A stretch of 64,000 nt of DNA from Rhizobium sp. 007. Its GTDB lineage: Bacteria > Pseudomonadota > Alphaproteobacteria > Rhizobiales > Rhizobiaceae. Below are positions 37,870 to 46,431 of the stretch, piece by piece. The notes under the pieces are model-generated. The model was not told the DNA's origin. It did no database searches and saw nothing but the letters and a program-made list of their open reading frames with translations. Made by a program: the position numbers and the translations under genes. Positions within the stretch are counted from its first letter, which is position 1; every line of letters starts with the position of its first letter. Where the stretch lies: contig NZ_CP064188.1 in NCBI RefSeq assembly GCF_015353075.1, positions 806,001 to 870,000 on the forward strand, given 5' to 3'.

Positions 37870-38262
37870 TTATTGCTTCTTCTGGAATTGCACGAGATAG
37901 GCGAGGAGATTGGCGATGTCGGCATCGTCCTTCAGGCCAGCAAAAGCCATCTTGGTGCCCTTCACCTTCGCCTTCGGATTGTGGAGGTAGTCGCGCAACG
38001 ATGCCTCGTCCCACTTCAGGCCGGCCTTGCCCGCATCGGTCATTGCCTTGGAATAAGAGAACCCGGGATGCGAGCCGGCAGCCCTGCCGATCACTCCGTT
38101 CAAAGACGGGCCTACCTTGTTCTGGTCAGTGTCGGCACTGTGACAGATCTTGCACTTGTTGAACACCGTTGCGCCTGCGTTGGCATCTCCGTCTTGAGCA
38201 TTGACCCCGCAGGCAGAAAAGATCGCAACTGATACACCGATCAGAAGGATATGATAGTTCAT
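37870..38262 (-). CDS. class I cytochrome c (c2/c550 type)
   Basis: A 130-residue secreted monohaem cytochrome c. The signal peptide covers about residues 1-22, the haem motif CKICH is at 37-41 and the axial Met is at about 105 (GTKMAFAGL). The middle block KVGPSLNGVIGRAAG with FSYSKAM is typical of the mitochondrial-like cytochromes c. It would carry electrons in the periplasm; an obvious use here is between alcohol oxidation by XoxF/XoxG and a terminal oxidase, but no gene next to it proves that. Its 5' side opens into a long gene-poor stretch. Confidence 0.9.
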   Translation of the reverse strand: MNYHILLIGVSVAIFSACGVNAQDGDANAGATVFNKCKICHSADTDQNKVGPSLNGVIGRAAGSHPGFSYSKAMTDAGKAGLKWDEASLRDYLHNPKAKVKGTKMAFAGLKDDADIANLLAYLVQFQKKQ

Positions 38263-38708
38263 GATATTTCCTCATTTCGCCAAGGGTGCCCTTTGACGAA
38301 GGCAGGCGCTGCTGTTCCTCCACCGGCGCCAGCCATTTTGGATCGTATGGCCTTCCGTACGGTGACGGCAGACTTGCGATCCGGCAAAAAAGTTACCCGC
38401 CAGGGAATGTAAGTCAACCCTTTGATTGGCCATTGAACCCTCATCGATCGCGCGGGACGAACGTCGCGATTGACGGGCCGGGGCGAAGCTCTTAGCCTCT
38501 TCATGCCCTTACCTCTTCCAGCACCGCGGGGCGCGGCTGGTTGGCGGTCGCGGCTGCTGCGCCTGAGAGAAAAAATTGCTGCGGCGCGGCCTCGTTGGTC
38601 GAAAGGTGCGACATGTTATTTATCGAACTCGTCTTGACAATTTGTATTGCGGACAGGCCTTCGATCTGCCGGGATGAACATCTTCATTTCGAAAACAGGG
38701 GAAGCTTG
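38263..38708. other. gene-poor stretch upstream of the cytochrome gene
   Basis: No convincing gene in 446 bases. Open frames on both strands are Arg/Pro-rich and lack ribosome-binding sites. The cytochrome promoter should lie at the left end. Confidence 0.5.
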
Positions 38709-38822
38709 ATGGCCTGCATGGCCCAGGCGCCTCCTCAGATTGCCAGGTGGTCGGAGGAGCATCCGAACTTGCGCGTCGTGCGATGGCGGTGCGAATATCC
38801 ACCGAAGGGTACAGAGATCTAA
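38709..38822 (+). CDS. possible 37-residue hypothetical protein
   Basis: A short ORF whose product ends ARWSEEHPNLRVVRWRCE and a few more residues. Small rhizobial proteins with a similar WxxEHPNLRVxxWxC pattern exist as far as I recall. A weak GGGGAAG lies upstream of the ATG. Nothing can be said of function. It could equally be a remnant. Confidence 0.3.
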   Translation: MACMAQAPPQIARWSEEHPNLRVVRWRCEYPPKGTEI

Positions 38823-39325
38823 GAGGGAAATCCGACGATCGGCCGCGATGCGGGCATCCGCTGGAAAGGCGCAACAAACGCCGCGCAGAGGAGGGCTCCT
38901 TTCGGGCCTGGATCATGCATAGAAGCCTGCAGCTGCGGGAGGAGAAGGGTTGCGCATCGGTGGTTTTTCGGCTCTTCCTGGAGGACGGCTGAGAATATGT
39001 GAGCCTGGCCTCACTCAAAACCTCGCATGCTAGATCCTCGATCAGTTGTTCGCCTCGTCTCCCTTGAGGCGAGCGAACAGCGACTTCCTCACCCGTCGCT
39101 CCCGACGCGTGTGCTGATAGCGAGGTTTTCACGAGGCAGTGATGCTGACCGATCGGATCGACGTTTTCTCGCCGCCAGTTTCATGTCCCCGCTTCGCCAT
39201 CGCGCCTTCACCGAATTCAGTTGTATTGAGAAAGGGAAGAGCGCATGGTCCGTTCTTCAGCGGTCTTTATTAGGGGGCTGCTGATCGAAGGCCGCCACAC
39301 CCTAGCCTTCTCAAAGGAGGACAGA
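38823..39325. other. gene-poor stretch with a hairpin
   Basis: No supported gene in about 500 bases. A hairpin with TCGCCTC/GAGGCGA arms, extended by TGTT/AACA with a bulge, lies at 39047-39079. Frames here look like chance ORFs in GC-rich DNA. Confidence 0.45.
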
Positions 39326-39397
39326 ATGTCTTCCGTGTTCGATCTTTCATACATGTCTTCGTCCGAGCTCAACATGCTTCGGGCACCACTCCAATAA
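39326..39397 (+). CDS. very short ORF, probably the 5' end of a decayed rhizobial small-protein gene
   Basis: A 23-codon ORF beginning MSSVFDLSYMSSSELNMLR with a strong AAAGGAGGA site eight or nine bases upstream. The strong site suggests it is or was a real gene. After the stop, another frame stays open to about 39522, so a frameshift may have cut a longer small protein of about 60-65 residues. I recognise the SSSELN-type start only vaguely from rhizobial hypothetical proteins. Confidence 0.35.
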   Translation: MSSVFDLSYMSSSELNMLRAPLQ

Positions 39398-39538
39398 GCT
39401 GGCCGGCCATGTAGCTCCTACGCGGGACCTCCAAATACTTGTCGCGGGATCGTTCAACGAGGACATCGAAATCGTCGTATCGGAATGTTGTGAATCTGTC
39501 CTCACACATCAATTCTAACTTCAAAAAGGATCGCACCA

Positions 39539-39682
39539 ATGGCTAAAGGACAAGTAAGAGGCAACCGCGAAGCGCGGAAACCGAAACAGGAGAAGTCTCC
39601 GATAAAGGTGGAGAGTACGTTCGCCAATCAGATCAAGGCCGCAACGAAAAGCAACCCACAGGGCGGCAAACATAAGAGCTGA
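39539..39682 (+). CDS. small basic hypothetical protein
   Basis: A 47-residue, lysine-rich protein starting MAKGQVRGNREARKPKQEK. AAAAAGGA lies about eight bases before the ATG. Short proteins with the MAKGQ.R.N.E.RKPK start are widespread in alphaproteobacteria and are annotated as hypothetical; I know of no function. It ends about 45 bases before the broken IS element. Confidence 0.65.
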   Translation: MAKGQVRGNREARKPKQEKSPIKVESTFANQIKAATKSNPQGGKHKS

Positions 39683-39719
39683 ACGCGATAGGAGAATGAG
39701 CGCCCGGACGCCAGTCTTC

Positions 39720-40537
39720 CACTGAGAGTCCGTTTGGGAACGTCAGTGGCTGATACGTCGGAGCAGAAGACCGCCCATGGCGACATGGATCATGGCTTCT
39801 GACACGTCGATGCGGGCCCCGTAGTCGCGGACAAGGCGCCGCCATCGTGTCATCCAGCCGAAGGTCCGCTCGACGACCCAGCGTCGCGGCAGAACATTGA
39901 ACCCAGGCTGGCCTTCGATGCGTCGGACGACTTCGATGACGAAATCAAGATAGGCGGCCTTGTCCATGAGCTTGCCCCGGTCGTAGGCGCTGTCGGCGTA
40001 CAGATGCTTGATCCAAGGCCAGCGCTTACGAATGGCGGTGAGGATCATCTGAGCCCCGGCGCTGTCCGAGATATCGCCGGTGGTCAGGTTAACGGCCAAC
40101 AAGCGGCCGTCGGTGTCGACGGCGATATGGCGCTTTCGGCCGACAATCTTCTTGGCGCCATCGAAAGGCCCGCTCGGCGCCAGGGGCCGGTGCCTTGACC
40201 GACTGGCTATCGAGAATACCGCCGCTCGGGCTCGCTTCCCGTCCGGCGCGCTCGCGATCGACCATGAGGGCAAGATCGTGGATCGTGCGGAACAGGAACA
40301 ATCGGACGAAACGGCGAAACCACCGATACACGGTCTGCCACGGGGGAAAGTTCACCGGCAGCATCCGCCAGCCAACCCCGTCCGTGCCAGATATCGGATG
40401 CCATTCAACACCTCGCGCAAATCAACACCCCGGCGACGGCCGGTCTTCCGGGGCTTCGGCAGAAGCCCTTCAACCTGCGACCATTCCTCGTCTGTCAGAT
40501 CCGTCGGGTAACGGGTGTTCAAACGGTCTCTTAGGCT
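39720..40537. mobile_element. degenerate IS5-family (IS427-like) insertion sequence
   Basis: About 0.8 kb flanked by imperfect terminal inverted repeats: AGAGTCCGTTTG at 39725-39736 and its partner AGAGACCGTTTG read on the minus strand at 40520-40531, 11 of 12 matching. It encloses one transposase gene on the minus strand with two frameshifts. Exact ends and the target duplication could not be fixed. It lies in the gene-poor area between the cbb and xox blocks. Confidence 0.75.
39743..40522 (-). pseudogene. IS5-family DDE transposase, two apparent frameshifts
   Basis: Three consecutive frames together give a near-complete IS427-type transposase: LTDEEWSQVEGLLPKPRKTG at the N-terminus, then NFPPWQTVYRWFRRF and GGILDSQSVKAPAPG, then KKIVGRKRHIAVDTDGRLL, HLYADSAYDRG and VVERTFGWMTRWRRLV. 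These hold the three acidic DDE residues. Frame changes fall near 40375 and near 40185. Many IS427 elements use one programmed -1 shift between two frames, but two shifts into three frames points to decay. It reads to the stop at 39743. Confidence 0.75.
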
Positions 40538-40698
40538 GCTGACGGCCGCTTTCGCGGGCGACCGGCCCGGGTTGACGACCTAATCGTGCTTAGCGGGAAC
40601 GCGGCCGACTGTGGAGGGATGGACCTCGAACAGGCGGGTCGGCCTCGGACGCGCTCGCTGACATTGATCACTCTTCGCCATTTGTCTTCGTATTGCGC

Positions 40699-41145
40699 TC
40701 AGCTGAGTTCTTGGGCGAGTCCGATGAGAAGCCCTTCAGGCCCACGGATGTAGCAGAGCCGATACGCGTCTTTATACTGGACTACTTCGCCTACGAGCTG
40801 CGCGCCGCGCGTGCGGAGCCTTTCAAGCGTCTCGTCAATGTCGTCCACGGCGAACATGACGCGGAGGTAGCCTCTAGGGCGTTGACCGGGGCGTTTCGGT
40901 GATCTGCGACGACAGGCGGCGTGAGGAAGCGGGAGAGCTCGAGCCGGCTGTGGCCGTCCGGTGTGCGCATCATGGCAATCTCCACACGCTGATCGCCCAG
41001 TCCAGTGACACGTCCGGCCTACCCTCTGTTTCTCATCAATCCGCGGTCGTGATAGGGTGGCGCGATGCGGGCAAAGCCAATTGGGCATTAAAACTCTGGC
41101 CCCAACAAAGAAGGACGCGATGTTTTCCACTCCATCGCTGACCAT
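40699..41145 (-). pseudogene. VOC-family (glyoxalase-like) protein, frameshifted remnant
   Basis: The C-terminal half, YLRVMFAVDDIDETLERL and YRLCYIRGPEGLLIGLAQELS, is a clear VOC-family metalloenzyme end. The preceding homologous part (VEIAMMRTPDGHSRLEL to NAPVNAL) lies in another frame, with the junction near 40875-40890, and the GLGDQRVEIA part shows that more of the N-terminus is shifted or lost. The gene is therefore dead. It stands beside the degenerate IS element, consistent with local decay. Confidence 0.7.
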
Positions 41146-41151
41146 ATGTTC

Positions 41152-41400
41152 TTATGGAGATGAGCGTCGAGGCGCCTTCTTCAAGGCATCGAGCAAGGCG
41201 GACATGCCATCGTTTGCCGCCAGTGCCAGCATATGATTGTCGGCAAGATCCAAGACGGCGACAATCGCCTCACGCTCGTTCCAGCCGACGGCAACGGCCG
41301 CCGCTATCAGGTCGAGGAAGGCGAACTGCAAGGCCTCCTGGCAGCGTATGTGCCTTTCGAGATTGTCGTCGGTAGCGAAGGGCCGTGAAATATCGCGCAT
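41152..41400 (-). CDS. conserved-looking small hypothetical protein
   Basis: An 82-residue acidic/helical protein with a motif ERHIRCQEALQFAFLDLI followed by GWNEREAIVAVLDLADNH. I recall similar small proteins in rhizobia with an AGW....V...L.DLAD core. No function is known. No good ribosome-binding site precedes the ATG at 41400, so the start is uncertain. It ends next to the VOC remnant. Confidence 0.55.
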   Translation of the reverse strand: MRDISRPFATDDNLERHIRCQEALQFAFLDLIAAAVAVGWNEREAIVAVLDLADNHMLALAANDGMSALLDALKKAPRRSSP

Positions 41401-41903
41401 AGACCGACAGTGTCCGATTCCCTTTGGCGAGACTACGGCATTTTAACAATTGCTGATAAAGTCCACAGGATGCAGGAGCCGCATCAATCTGCTCTCCTTC
41501 GATGGTCATGCTTGCCCGAGATGGAGCTACCGACCCGTCCGGCATTGTTTGTGCAGAAGAAGGGGCTCGAAACTTTTTCCAAGCCCGAAGGTTCTTAGGC
41601 GGCTTAACGCAGCCCGCCCTTGAAGTTTTCGCTCGGGGCAGTGTTCAGCAAACTCGAGGTGGTTTGACTTGCCGCTACACCATCACCCAGCGGCAGCTAG
41701 AGCTCCGGCGGTTTTTGAGCGGCAGTGTCTTTGGGTCTCCGGCTAGGCGTCTTTGAACGCTACCGATAGATCAATAAAGCGAGCAGCTATCGTGGTTCGT
41801 CAGAACCGCCCACACAGCAGTTCAAAAACATATGCGTGTGCGGCGATATCTTGCACTCGGACCGCGAAAGGTTCCCGGCTCGGTCCAGGAACCGAAACCC
41901 GAT
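41401..41903. other. gene-poor stretch of about 500 bases
   Basis: No gene, repeat or clear regulatory site recognised. Open frames are short and without ribosome-binding sites. It forms the right end of the decayed segment. Confidence 0.5.
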
Positions 41904-42254
41904 TCAGAAGCATCGTATGTCTGCTTCGGCCTGGGCTCTTTTCAGCTCCGCCGTCGCAGCCTTTGCGGGGGCACTTTCGCGGAACAACGCGCCGTTTTCA
42001 CCGGTGAGGAGCCCCAGTTGCTTAAAGGTGGAGGCCGTCTCGTAGCGTTCATAGGGTAGGATGGATTCGATGACGTCGATCGAACACGAGCAACGGTCGA
42101 GGATCGCCCGATTTTCTCCGTTCGCCTTCATGCAGGCATAGACATATTCTGCAATGACGTTGGTCGGATAACGTGTTCCCGCCGCCACCGGATGCGTGAA
42201 GCTGATTGCTGCAATTGCGAAGGTCGCGATCCCAAGTGTCTTAAGCGCAATCAT
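41904..42254 (-). CDS. exported small cysteine-containing protein divergent from xoxF
   Basis: A 116-residue protein. The ATG at 42254 was chosen because AAAGGAACCACC precedes it. A signal peptide covers about residues 1-24 (ending VAAG). The mature part has YVYACMKANGENRAILDRC followed by SCSIDVIESILPYERYE, with three cysteines within about 18 residues, then a helical C-terminus and a terminal Cys-Phe. It should be periplasmic, possibly with disulfides. Its position divergent from xoxF suggests a role in methanol oxidation or its regulation; no function is established to my knowledge. Confidence 0.72.
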   Translation of the reverse strand: MIALKTLGIATFAIAAISFTHPVAAGTRYPTNVIAEYVYACMKANGENRAILDRCSCSIDVIESILPYERYETASTFKQLGLLTGENGALFRESAPAKAATAELKRAQAEADIRCF

Positions 42255-42673
42255 GGTGGTTCCTTTCATGCAGCGCAGTTTTCTGCCTGACAAAGATGAT
42301 GTGCAGTGTTATTATAGCATAAATTCAATGACGTCGATACATTGGCAGTAGTTTTACAGTAACCTGACGATATTAATATTGCGTCGCACAAAACTAATGC
42401 TGCAACGCAGCGAACATTGCTGAACAAACACGCTTGCAGAAAGCAAATCTATCTCTTATGGTCTATTTGTTTCCGGCTTCAAGGACGTTACCGTCAAGGG
42501 AGTGGTGACTGTCTTCGTAGGCCAAGCGGGTGGGCGGTAACGGTGCCCTCCGCGCGCCTGGCTTAGGTCGTGACACGCTGCCGGAAATACTTCCCACACG
42601 CTGAACCGATGACGCGGGTCGCTGAACAGGCGCCGTTTTAACTCGTCATCCTTGCGAACTTAGGGAGGACTAA
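42255..42673. promoter_or_regulatory. divergent promoter region of xoxF and the exported-protein gene
   Basis: 419 bases without a gene, AT-rich for this replicon. It holds the palindrome ATATTAATAT at 42370-42379 and a small GCTGC/GCAGC hairpin near 42403. The xoxF Shine-Dalgarno GGGAGGAC lies just before the ATG. Promoter elements could not be assigned with confidence. Confidence 0.5.
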
Positions 42674-44575
42674 ATGCGTGTACGTGCAAACTTCATAAAA
42701 TCGGCATTGGTGACGACTGCGGTATCTTTGTCATTGGCGGGAGGAGTAACTGCCAACGACGAGGTCCAAAAATTGATCTCCGATTCCAAAAACTGGGCGA
42801 TTCCGACGGGTGACTATGCCAATACCCGGTTTTCGAAATTGAACCAGATCAACAAGGACAATGTGAAGAACCTCCAGGTCAAATGGACATTCTCGACCGG
42901 CGTGCTACGCGGTCATGAAGGTGGACCTCTGGTGATCGGCGACGTGATGTATGTCCATGCGCCGTTCCCAAATACCGTTTATGCTCTCGATCTCAATAAT
43001 GACGGCAAGATCCTCTGGAAGTATGAGCCCAAGCAGGATCCGAACGTCATCCCGATCATGTGCTGCGACACGGTCAATCGTGGCGTTGCCTATGGCGATG
43101 GCAAGGTCATCCTCAACCAGGCCGACACGACAGTCGTTGCGCTCGACGCCAAGACCGGCAAGGTCGTGTGGTCGGTGAAGAACGGCGAGGATACGGCCGG
43201 CGGCAAGGGAGAGAGCGGAACGGCCGCACCCATGGTCTTCAACGACAAGGTGCTGATCGGCATATCGGGCGGCGAGTTCGGTGTGCGTGGCCATGTGACC
43301 GCCTATAATCTGAAAGACGGTTCGGTTGCCTGGAAGGCATATTCGACCGGTCCTGACGCGGAAACCTTGATGGATGGGGAAAAGACCACTCATCTCGGCA
43401 AGCCGGTCGGCAAGGATTCGGGCGTCAGCAGCTGGGAAGGCGAGCAGTGGAAGCAGGGTGGCGGAACGACCTGGGGCTGGTATGCCTTCGATCCGAAGCT
43501 CAACCTGGTCTACTACGGGACCGGCAACCCGTCGACCTGGAACCCGGTTCAGCGACCGGGCGACAATAAATGGTCGATGACCATATTCGCACGTGATGCG
43601 GATACAGGCATGGCCAAGTGGGTCTACCAGATGACCCCGCATGACGAATGGGACTTCGATGGCGTCAACGAGATGATCCTCGTCGACGGCATGGACATCA
43701 GCGGCCAGAAACGCGACGTGCTGGTGCACTTCGATCGCAACGGCTTCGCCTATACGATGGATCGCGGAAACGGCGAGTTGCTCGTTGCCAAGAAATACGA
43801 TCCGGCCGTCAACTGGGCGACGGAAGTCGTCATGGATCCGAAGAGCAAGGAGTATGGCCGCCCGCAGGTGGTTGCCCAATACTCGACGCAGCAGAACGGC
43901 GAGGACACCAACACGACGGGCGTCTGCCCGGCCGCTCTTGGAACAAAAGACCAGCAGCCGGCCACTTACTCGCCGAAGACCGGGTTGTTCTACGTGCCGA
44001 CCAACCATGTCTGCATGGACTACGAGCCTTACCAGGTCAGCTATACCGCCGGTCAGCCCTATGTGGGGGCAACGGTATCGATGTACCCGGCTCCCAACAG
44101 TCATGGCGGCATGGGCAACTTCATCGCCTGGGATGCGGCCAAGGGTGAGATCGTCTGGTCGAAGCCCGAGCAGTTCTCTGTGTGGTCGGGTGCATTGTCG
44201 ACCGATGGCGACGTCATCTTCTACGGCACGCTGGAAGGCTACATCAAGGCTGTCGATAAGGACGGTAAGGAACTCTACAAGTTCAAGACCCCGTCCGGCA
44301 TTATCGGCAACATCAACACCTTCGAGCACAAGGGCAAGCAGTATGTTGCCGTGCTGTCGGGTATTGGCGGATGGGCCGGCATCGGACTTGCCGGTGGTCT
44401 TTTGGGTGCGGAAGGTGCTGCAGCCTGGCAGCAGGCCGTTGCCGGTCAGAAGGCTCCGGCCGAGGAAGAAAAGTCGATCTCGACGGCAGGTCTCGGCGCT
44501 GTCGGCGGCTATGCCGCTCTTGCCGACTACACGACGCTGGGCGGTCAGCTCACCGTCTTCGGTCTCCCGGATTGA
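42674..44575 (+). CDS. xoxF: lanthanide-dependent PQQ methanol dehydrogenase
   Basis: A 633-residue periplasmic quinoprotein with a signal peptide ending near residue 27. The decisive motif is [11 protein letters not shown]: the catalytic Asp is D327 and the extra Asp two residues on, D329, is the lanthanide ligand absent from calcium-type MxaF. The adjacent-cysteine disulfide that stacks on PQQ is C130-C131 ([10 protein letters not shown]), and propeller W-motifs such as [11 protein letters not shown] follow. It oxidises methanol to formaldehyde (XoxF enzymes can go on to formate) and passes electrons to the cytochrome encoded next. No mxaF or mxaI is present, so this is the methanol dehydrogenase of the cluster. 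Confidence 0.97.
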   Translation: MRVRANFIKSALVTTAVSLSLAGGVTANDEVQKLISDSKNWAIPTGDYANTRFSKLNQINKDNVKNLQVKWTFSTGVLRGHEGGPLVIGDVMYVHAPFPNTVYALDLNNDGKILWKYEPKQDPNVIPIMCCDTVNRGVAYGDGKVILNQADTTVVALDAKTGKVVWSVKNGEDTAGGKGESGTAAPMVFNDKVLIGISGGEFGVRGHVTAYNLKDGSVAWKAYSTGPDAETLMDGEKTTHLGKPVGKDSGVSSWEGEQWKQGGGTTWGWYAFDPKLNLVYYGTGNPSTWNPVQRPGDNKWSMTIFARDADTGMAKWVYQMTPHDEWDFDGVNEMILVDGMDISGQKRDVLVHFDRNGFAYTMDRGNGELLVAKKYDPAVNWATEVVMDPKSKEYGRPQVVAQYSTQQNGEDTNTTGVCPAALGTKDQQPATYSPKTGLFYVPTNHVCMDYEPYQVSYTAGQPYVGATVSMYPAPNSHGGMGNFIAWDAAKGEIVWSKPEQFSVWSGALSTDGDVIFYGTLEGYIKAVDKDGKELYKFKTPSGIIGNINTFEHKGKQYVAVLSGIGGWAGIGLAGGLLGAEGAAAWQQAVAGQKAPAEEEKSISTAGLGAVGGYAALADYTTLGGQLTVFGLPD

Positions 44576-44629
44576 TCTGCGGGAACCCATAGCACGCCGA
44601 CCTCTTGGTCGAGGCGGCTGGTAGAGAAG

Positions 44630-44670
44630 CGAGGGCCCGGAAGACCGGGATTTCCCCCGGCGGGCCCTCG
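44630..44670 (+). other. long hairpin between xoxF and xoxG
   Basis: CGAGGGCCCG at 44630-44639 pairs perfectly with CGGGCCCTCG at 44661-44670, with a further CCGGG/CCCGG hairpin possible inside the loop. No T-run follows. It may end part of the transcripts or protect the 3' end of xoxF mRNA, giving more XoxF than XoxG. Confidence 0.65.
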
Positions 44671-44756
44671 AATTCGCCACGCAAACCACAACTCTCCTGT
44701 CAACGCCGCATCGCGACAGCAAGGCTGTATTGATGGCGAATGAGAAAGAGGTCCGA

Positions 44757-45275
44757 ATGTCAGTGCGCAAAACAGTGTTAGTGCTTGCGATGTCTATTAT
44801 TGGTTCCAGCGTCATCCTTGCCGCCGACGACAAGCAGAAAGCCGCAGCCGTCAGCGAACAGGATGGCAAATATGTCGATGCGGAAGGCAATCCAACATTC
44901 AAGATCCAGGATGACGGGACGGTCGACTGGTATACCTTCAGCGGCTACCGGCGCTATCATTCCGACTGTCATGTCTGCCATGGACCGGACGGCGTCGGCT
45001 CGAGCTATGCGCCTGCGCTCGCCAACACCATGAAAGACATGGACTACGGAACCTTCCTGTCGATCGTCGCGGAAGGCCGCAAGAATGTCGGCGGCGGCAA
45101 GGAAAACGTCATGCCGGCGTTCGGCGAAAACAAGAACGTCTACTGCTACCTCGACGACATCTACGTCTATCTGCGCGCGCGGGCCGTCGGCGACGCGCCG
45201 CGCGGTCGTCCGCCCAAGAAGGCTGACAAGCCGCAAGCGGCGAAGGACCACGAAAAATCCTGTATGGGGAGCTGA
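44757..45275 (+). CDS. xoxG: cytochrome c, electron acceptor of XoxF
   Basis: A 172-residue secreted cytochrome c with signal peptide to about residue 22 and one haem motif CHVCH at 71-75. The block WYTFSGYRRYHSDCHVCHGPDG is typical of the cL-like XoxG proteins, as is the late VMPAFGENKNVYCYLDDIYVYL. The start at 44757 has AGAGG upstream; the frame also begins earlier at 44730 without a better site. It follows xoxF after a hairpin and precedes xoxJ by four bases, the normal order xoxF-G-J. Confidence 0.9.
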   Translation: MSVRKTVLVLAMSIIGSSVILAADDKQKAAAVSEQDGKYVDAEGNPTFKIQDDGTVDWYTFSGYRRYHSDCHVCHGPDGVGSSYAPALANTMKDMDYGTFLSIVAEGRKNVGGGKENVMPAFGENKNVYCYLDDIYVYLRARAVGDAPRGRPPKKADKPQAAKDHEKSCMGS

Positions 45276-45279
45276 TCTA

Positions 45280-46137
45280 ATGTCGCCAGGCAAATTGTGC
45301 GGTCGTCATGTTCTGTTTGTGGTCGCGGTGATTGCCGCGATCCCGACGGCGGTATTTGCGCAAGGTGCCGGGATCGGCGCGGCGGGCGAACTGGTCGATC
45401 CGGACGTGCTGCGCGTTTGTGCCGATCCCTCAAACATGCCGTTTACGGATGAAAGCGGCGAAGGCTTCGAAAACAAGCTGGCTGAACTGGTGGCTGCCAA
45501 AACCCAACGCAAATCGGTCTCCTATACCTGGTATCCGATGGCGACCGGCTTTGTCCGCAATACGCTGAGAGCCAACCGGTGCGATGTCATCATGGGTTAT
45601 GCCCAAGGCGACGAACTGGTGCAGAACACCAACGCCTATTACCGATCCACCTATGTCATGATCTTCAAGAAGAGTAGCGGTCTGGAAGGCTTGGAAAGCC
45701 TCGAGGATCCCAAAATCGCCGACAAGCGGATCGGGATCGTCGCGGGAACGCCGCCGAGCGCCAACCTGGCGAGGGCCAAGCTGATGCGCAACGCGAAGCC
45801 CTACCCGTTGATGGTGGATACGCGCTCGACGCCGTCCATGGCCGAGGTCATGTTGAAGGACCTCGAAAAGGACGTCATCGACGTCGCTATCCTCTGGGGA
45901 CCGATGGCCGGCTATTACGTCAAGGAGATTAATCCGGACCTTGTCGTGGTGCCGCTTCTCAAAGAAAAGGCCGGTCGTATGTCCTATCGCATCACCATGG
46001 GCGTGCGTCCGTCCGATCAGGAGTGGAAACGGACGCTGAACAAGGTGATCCGGGAGAACCAATCGGAAATAAACCGGATTCTGCTGCAATATCAGGTCCC
46101 GCTCATCGACGAAGCCGGTAACCAGATCAAGGGCTAG
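45280..46137 (+). CDS. xoxJ: periplasmic binding-like accessory protein of methanol dehydrogenase
   Basis: A 285-residue exported protein of the MxaJ/XoxJ family, related to amino-acid-type periplasmic binding proteins. After the signal peptide (ending near residue 26, VFAQG) come DVLRVCADPSNMPFTDESG and RCDVIMGYAQGDE, hallmarks of the family. XoxJ is thought to help activate or assemble XoxF. The ATG at 45280 has GGGGAG upstream; longer frames overlap xoxG. About 130 bases separate it from pqqA. Confidence 0.9.
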   Translation: MSPGKLCGRHVLFVVAVIAAIPTAVFAQGAGIGAAGELVDPDVLRVCADPSNMPFTDESGEGFENKLAELVAAKTQRKSVSYTWYPMATGFVRNTLRANRCDVIMGYAQGDELVQNTNAYYRSTYVMIFKKSSGLEGLESLEDPKIADKRIGIVAGTPPSANLARAKLMRNAKPYPLMVDTRSTPSMAEVMLKDLEKDVIDVAILWGPMAGYYVKEINPDLVVVPLLKEKAGRMSYRITMGVRPSDQEWKRTLNKVIRENQSEINRILLQYQVPLIDEAGNQIKG

Positions 46138-46199
46138 CAGCGACGGCATTCGGATTTTCTCCACAATGGCAGATGCGAATGTTGTTGAGATTCAGAGCT

Positions 46200-46214
46200 T
46201 GCGCCGAAGGCGCA
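46200..46214 (+). other. short hairpin in the pqqA leader
   Basis: TGCGCC/GGCGCA with a GAA triloop, ending seven bases before a GGGAGGAG ribosome-binding site. It could affect translation of pqqA or be a weak terminator for xoxJ. Confidence 0.35.
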
Positions 46215-46269
46215 CGATGCCGGGAGGAGATCAATGGTTGATCTCGGGCAGAGTAAAGAGGAGAAGCTT

Positions 46270-46365
46270 ATGAAGAAAAGTTGGAAGAAGCCGACGACAT
46301 GCGTCGTGTGCGTCGGAATGGAAATGTCACGTTACCGTTCCGCCGAACTCAAGGCTAAGAAATAA
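46270..46365 (+). CDS. pqqA: PQQ precursor peptide
   Basis: A 31-residue peptide, MKKSWKKPTTCVVCVGMEMS and 11 more, holding the conserved Glu18-x3-Tyr22 pair (GMEMSRY) whose side chains become PQQ. GAGGAG lies six bases upstream. An in-frame ATG at 46234 with its own strong GGGAGGAG would give 43 residues; I prefer the shorter form because the Lys-Trp start is usual for PqqA. Two cysteines at 11 and 14 are unusual but outside the reacting pair. Confidence 0.92.
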   Translation: MKKSWKKPTTCVVCVGMEMSRYRSAELKAKK

Positions 46366-46431
46366 GCGCATCTACCGCTCCATGCGGCTTGTCCGCGTGG
46401 GGCGGCTGCCGTCGGAAGGAAGCACCATCAC

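Noticed and set aside
38620..39132. 170-codon minus-strand ORF
   Set aside because: Ser/Arg/Pro-rich, no ribosome-binding site, no family resemblance; in a gene-poor zone.
42905..44902. 665-codon minus-strand ORF across xoxF
   Set aside because: Antisense to xoxF, whose motifs are complete; GC-rich third positions keep the opposite strand open by chance.
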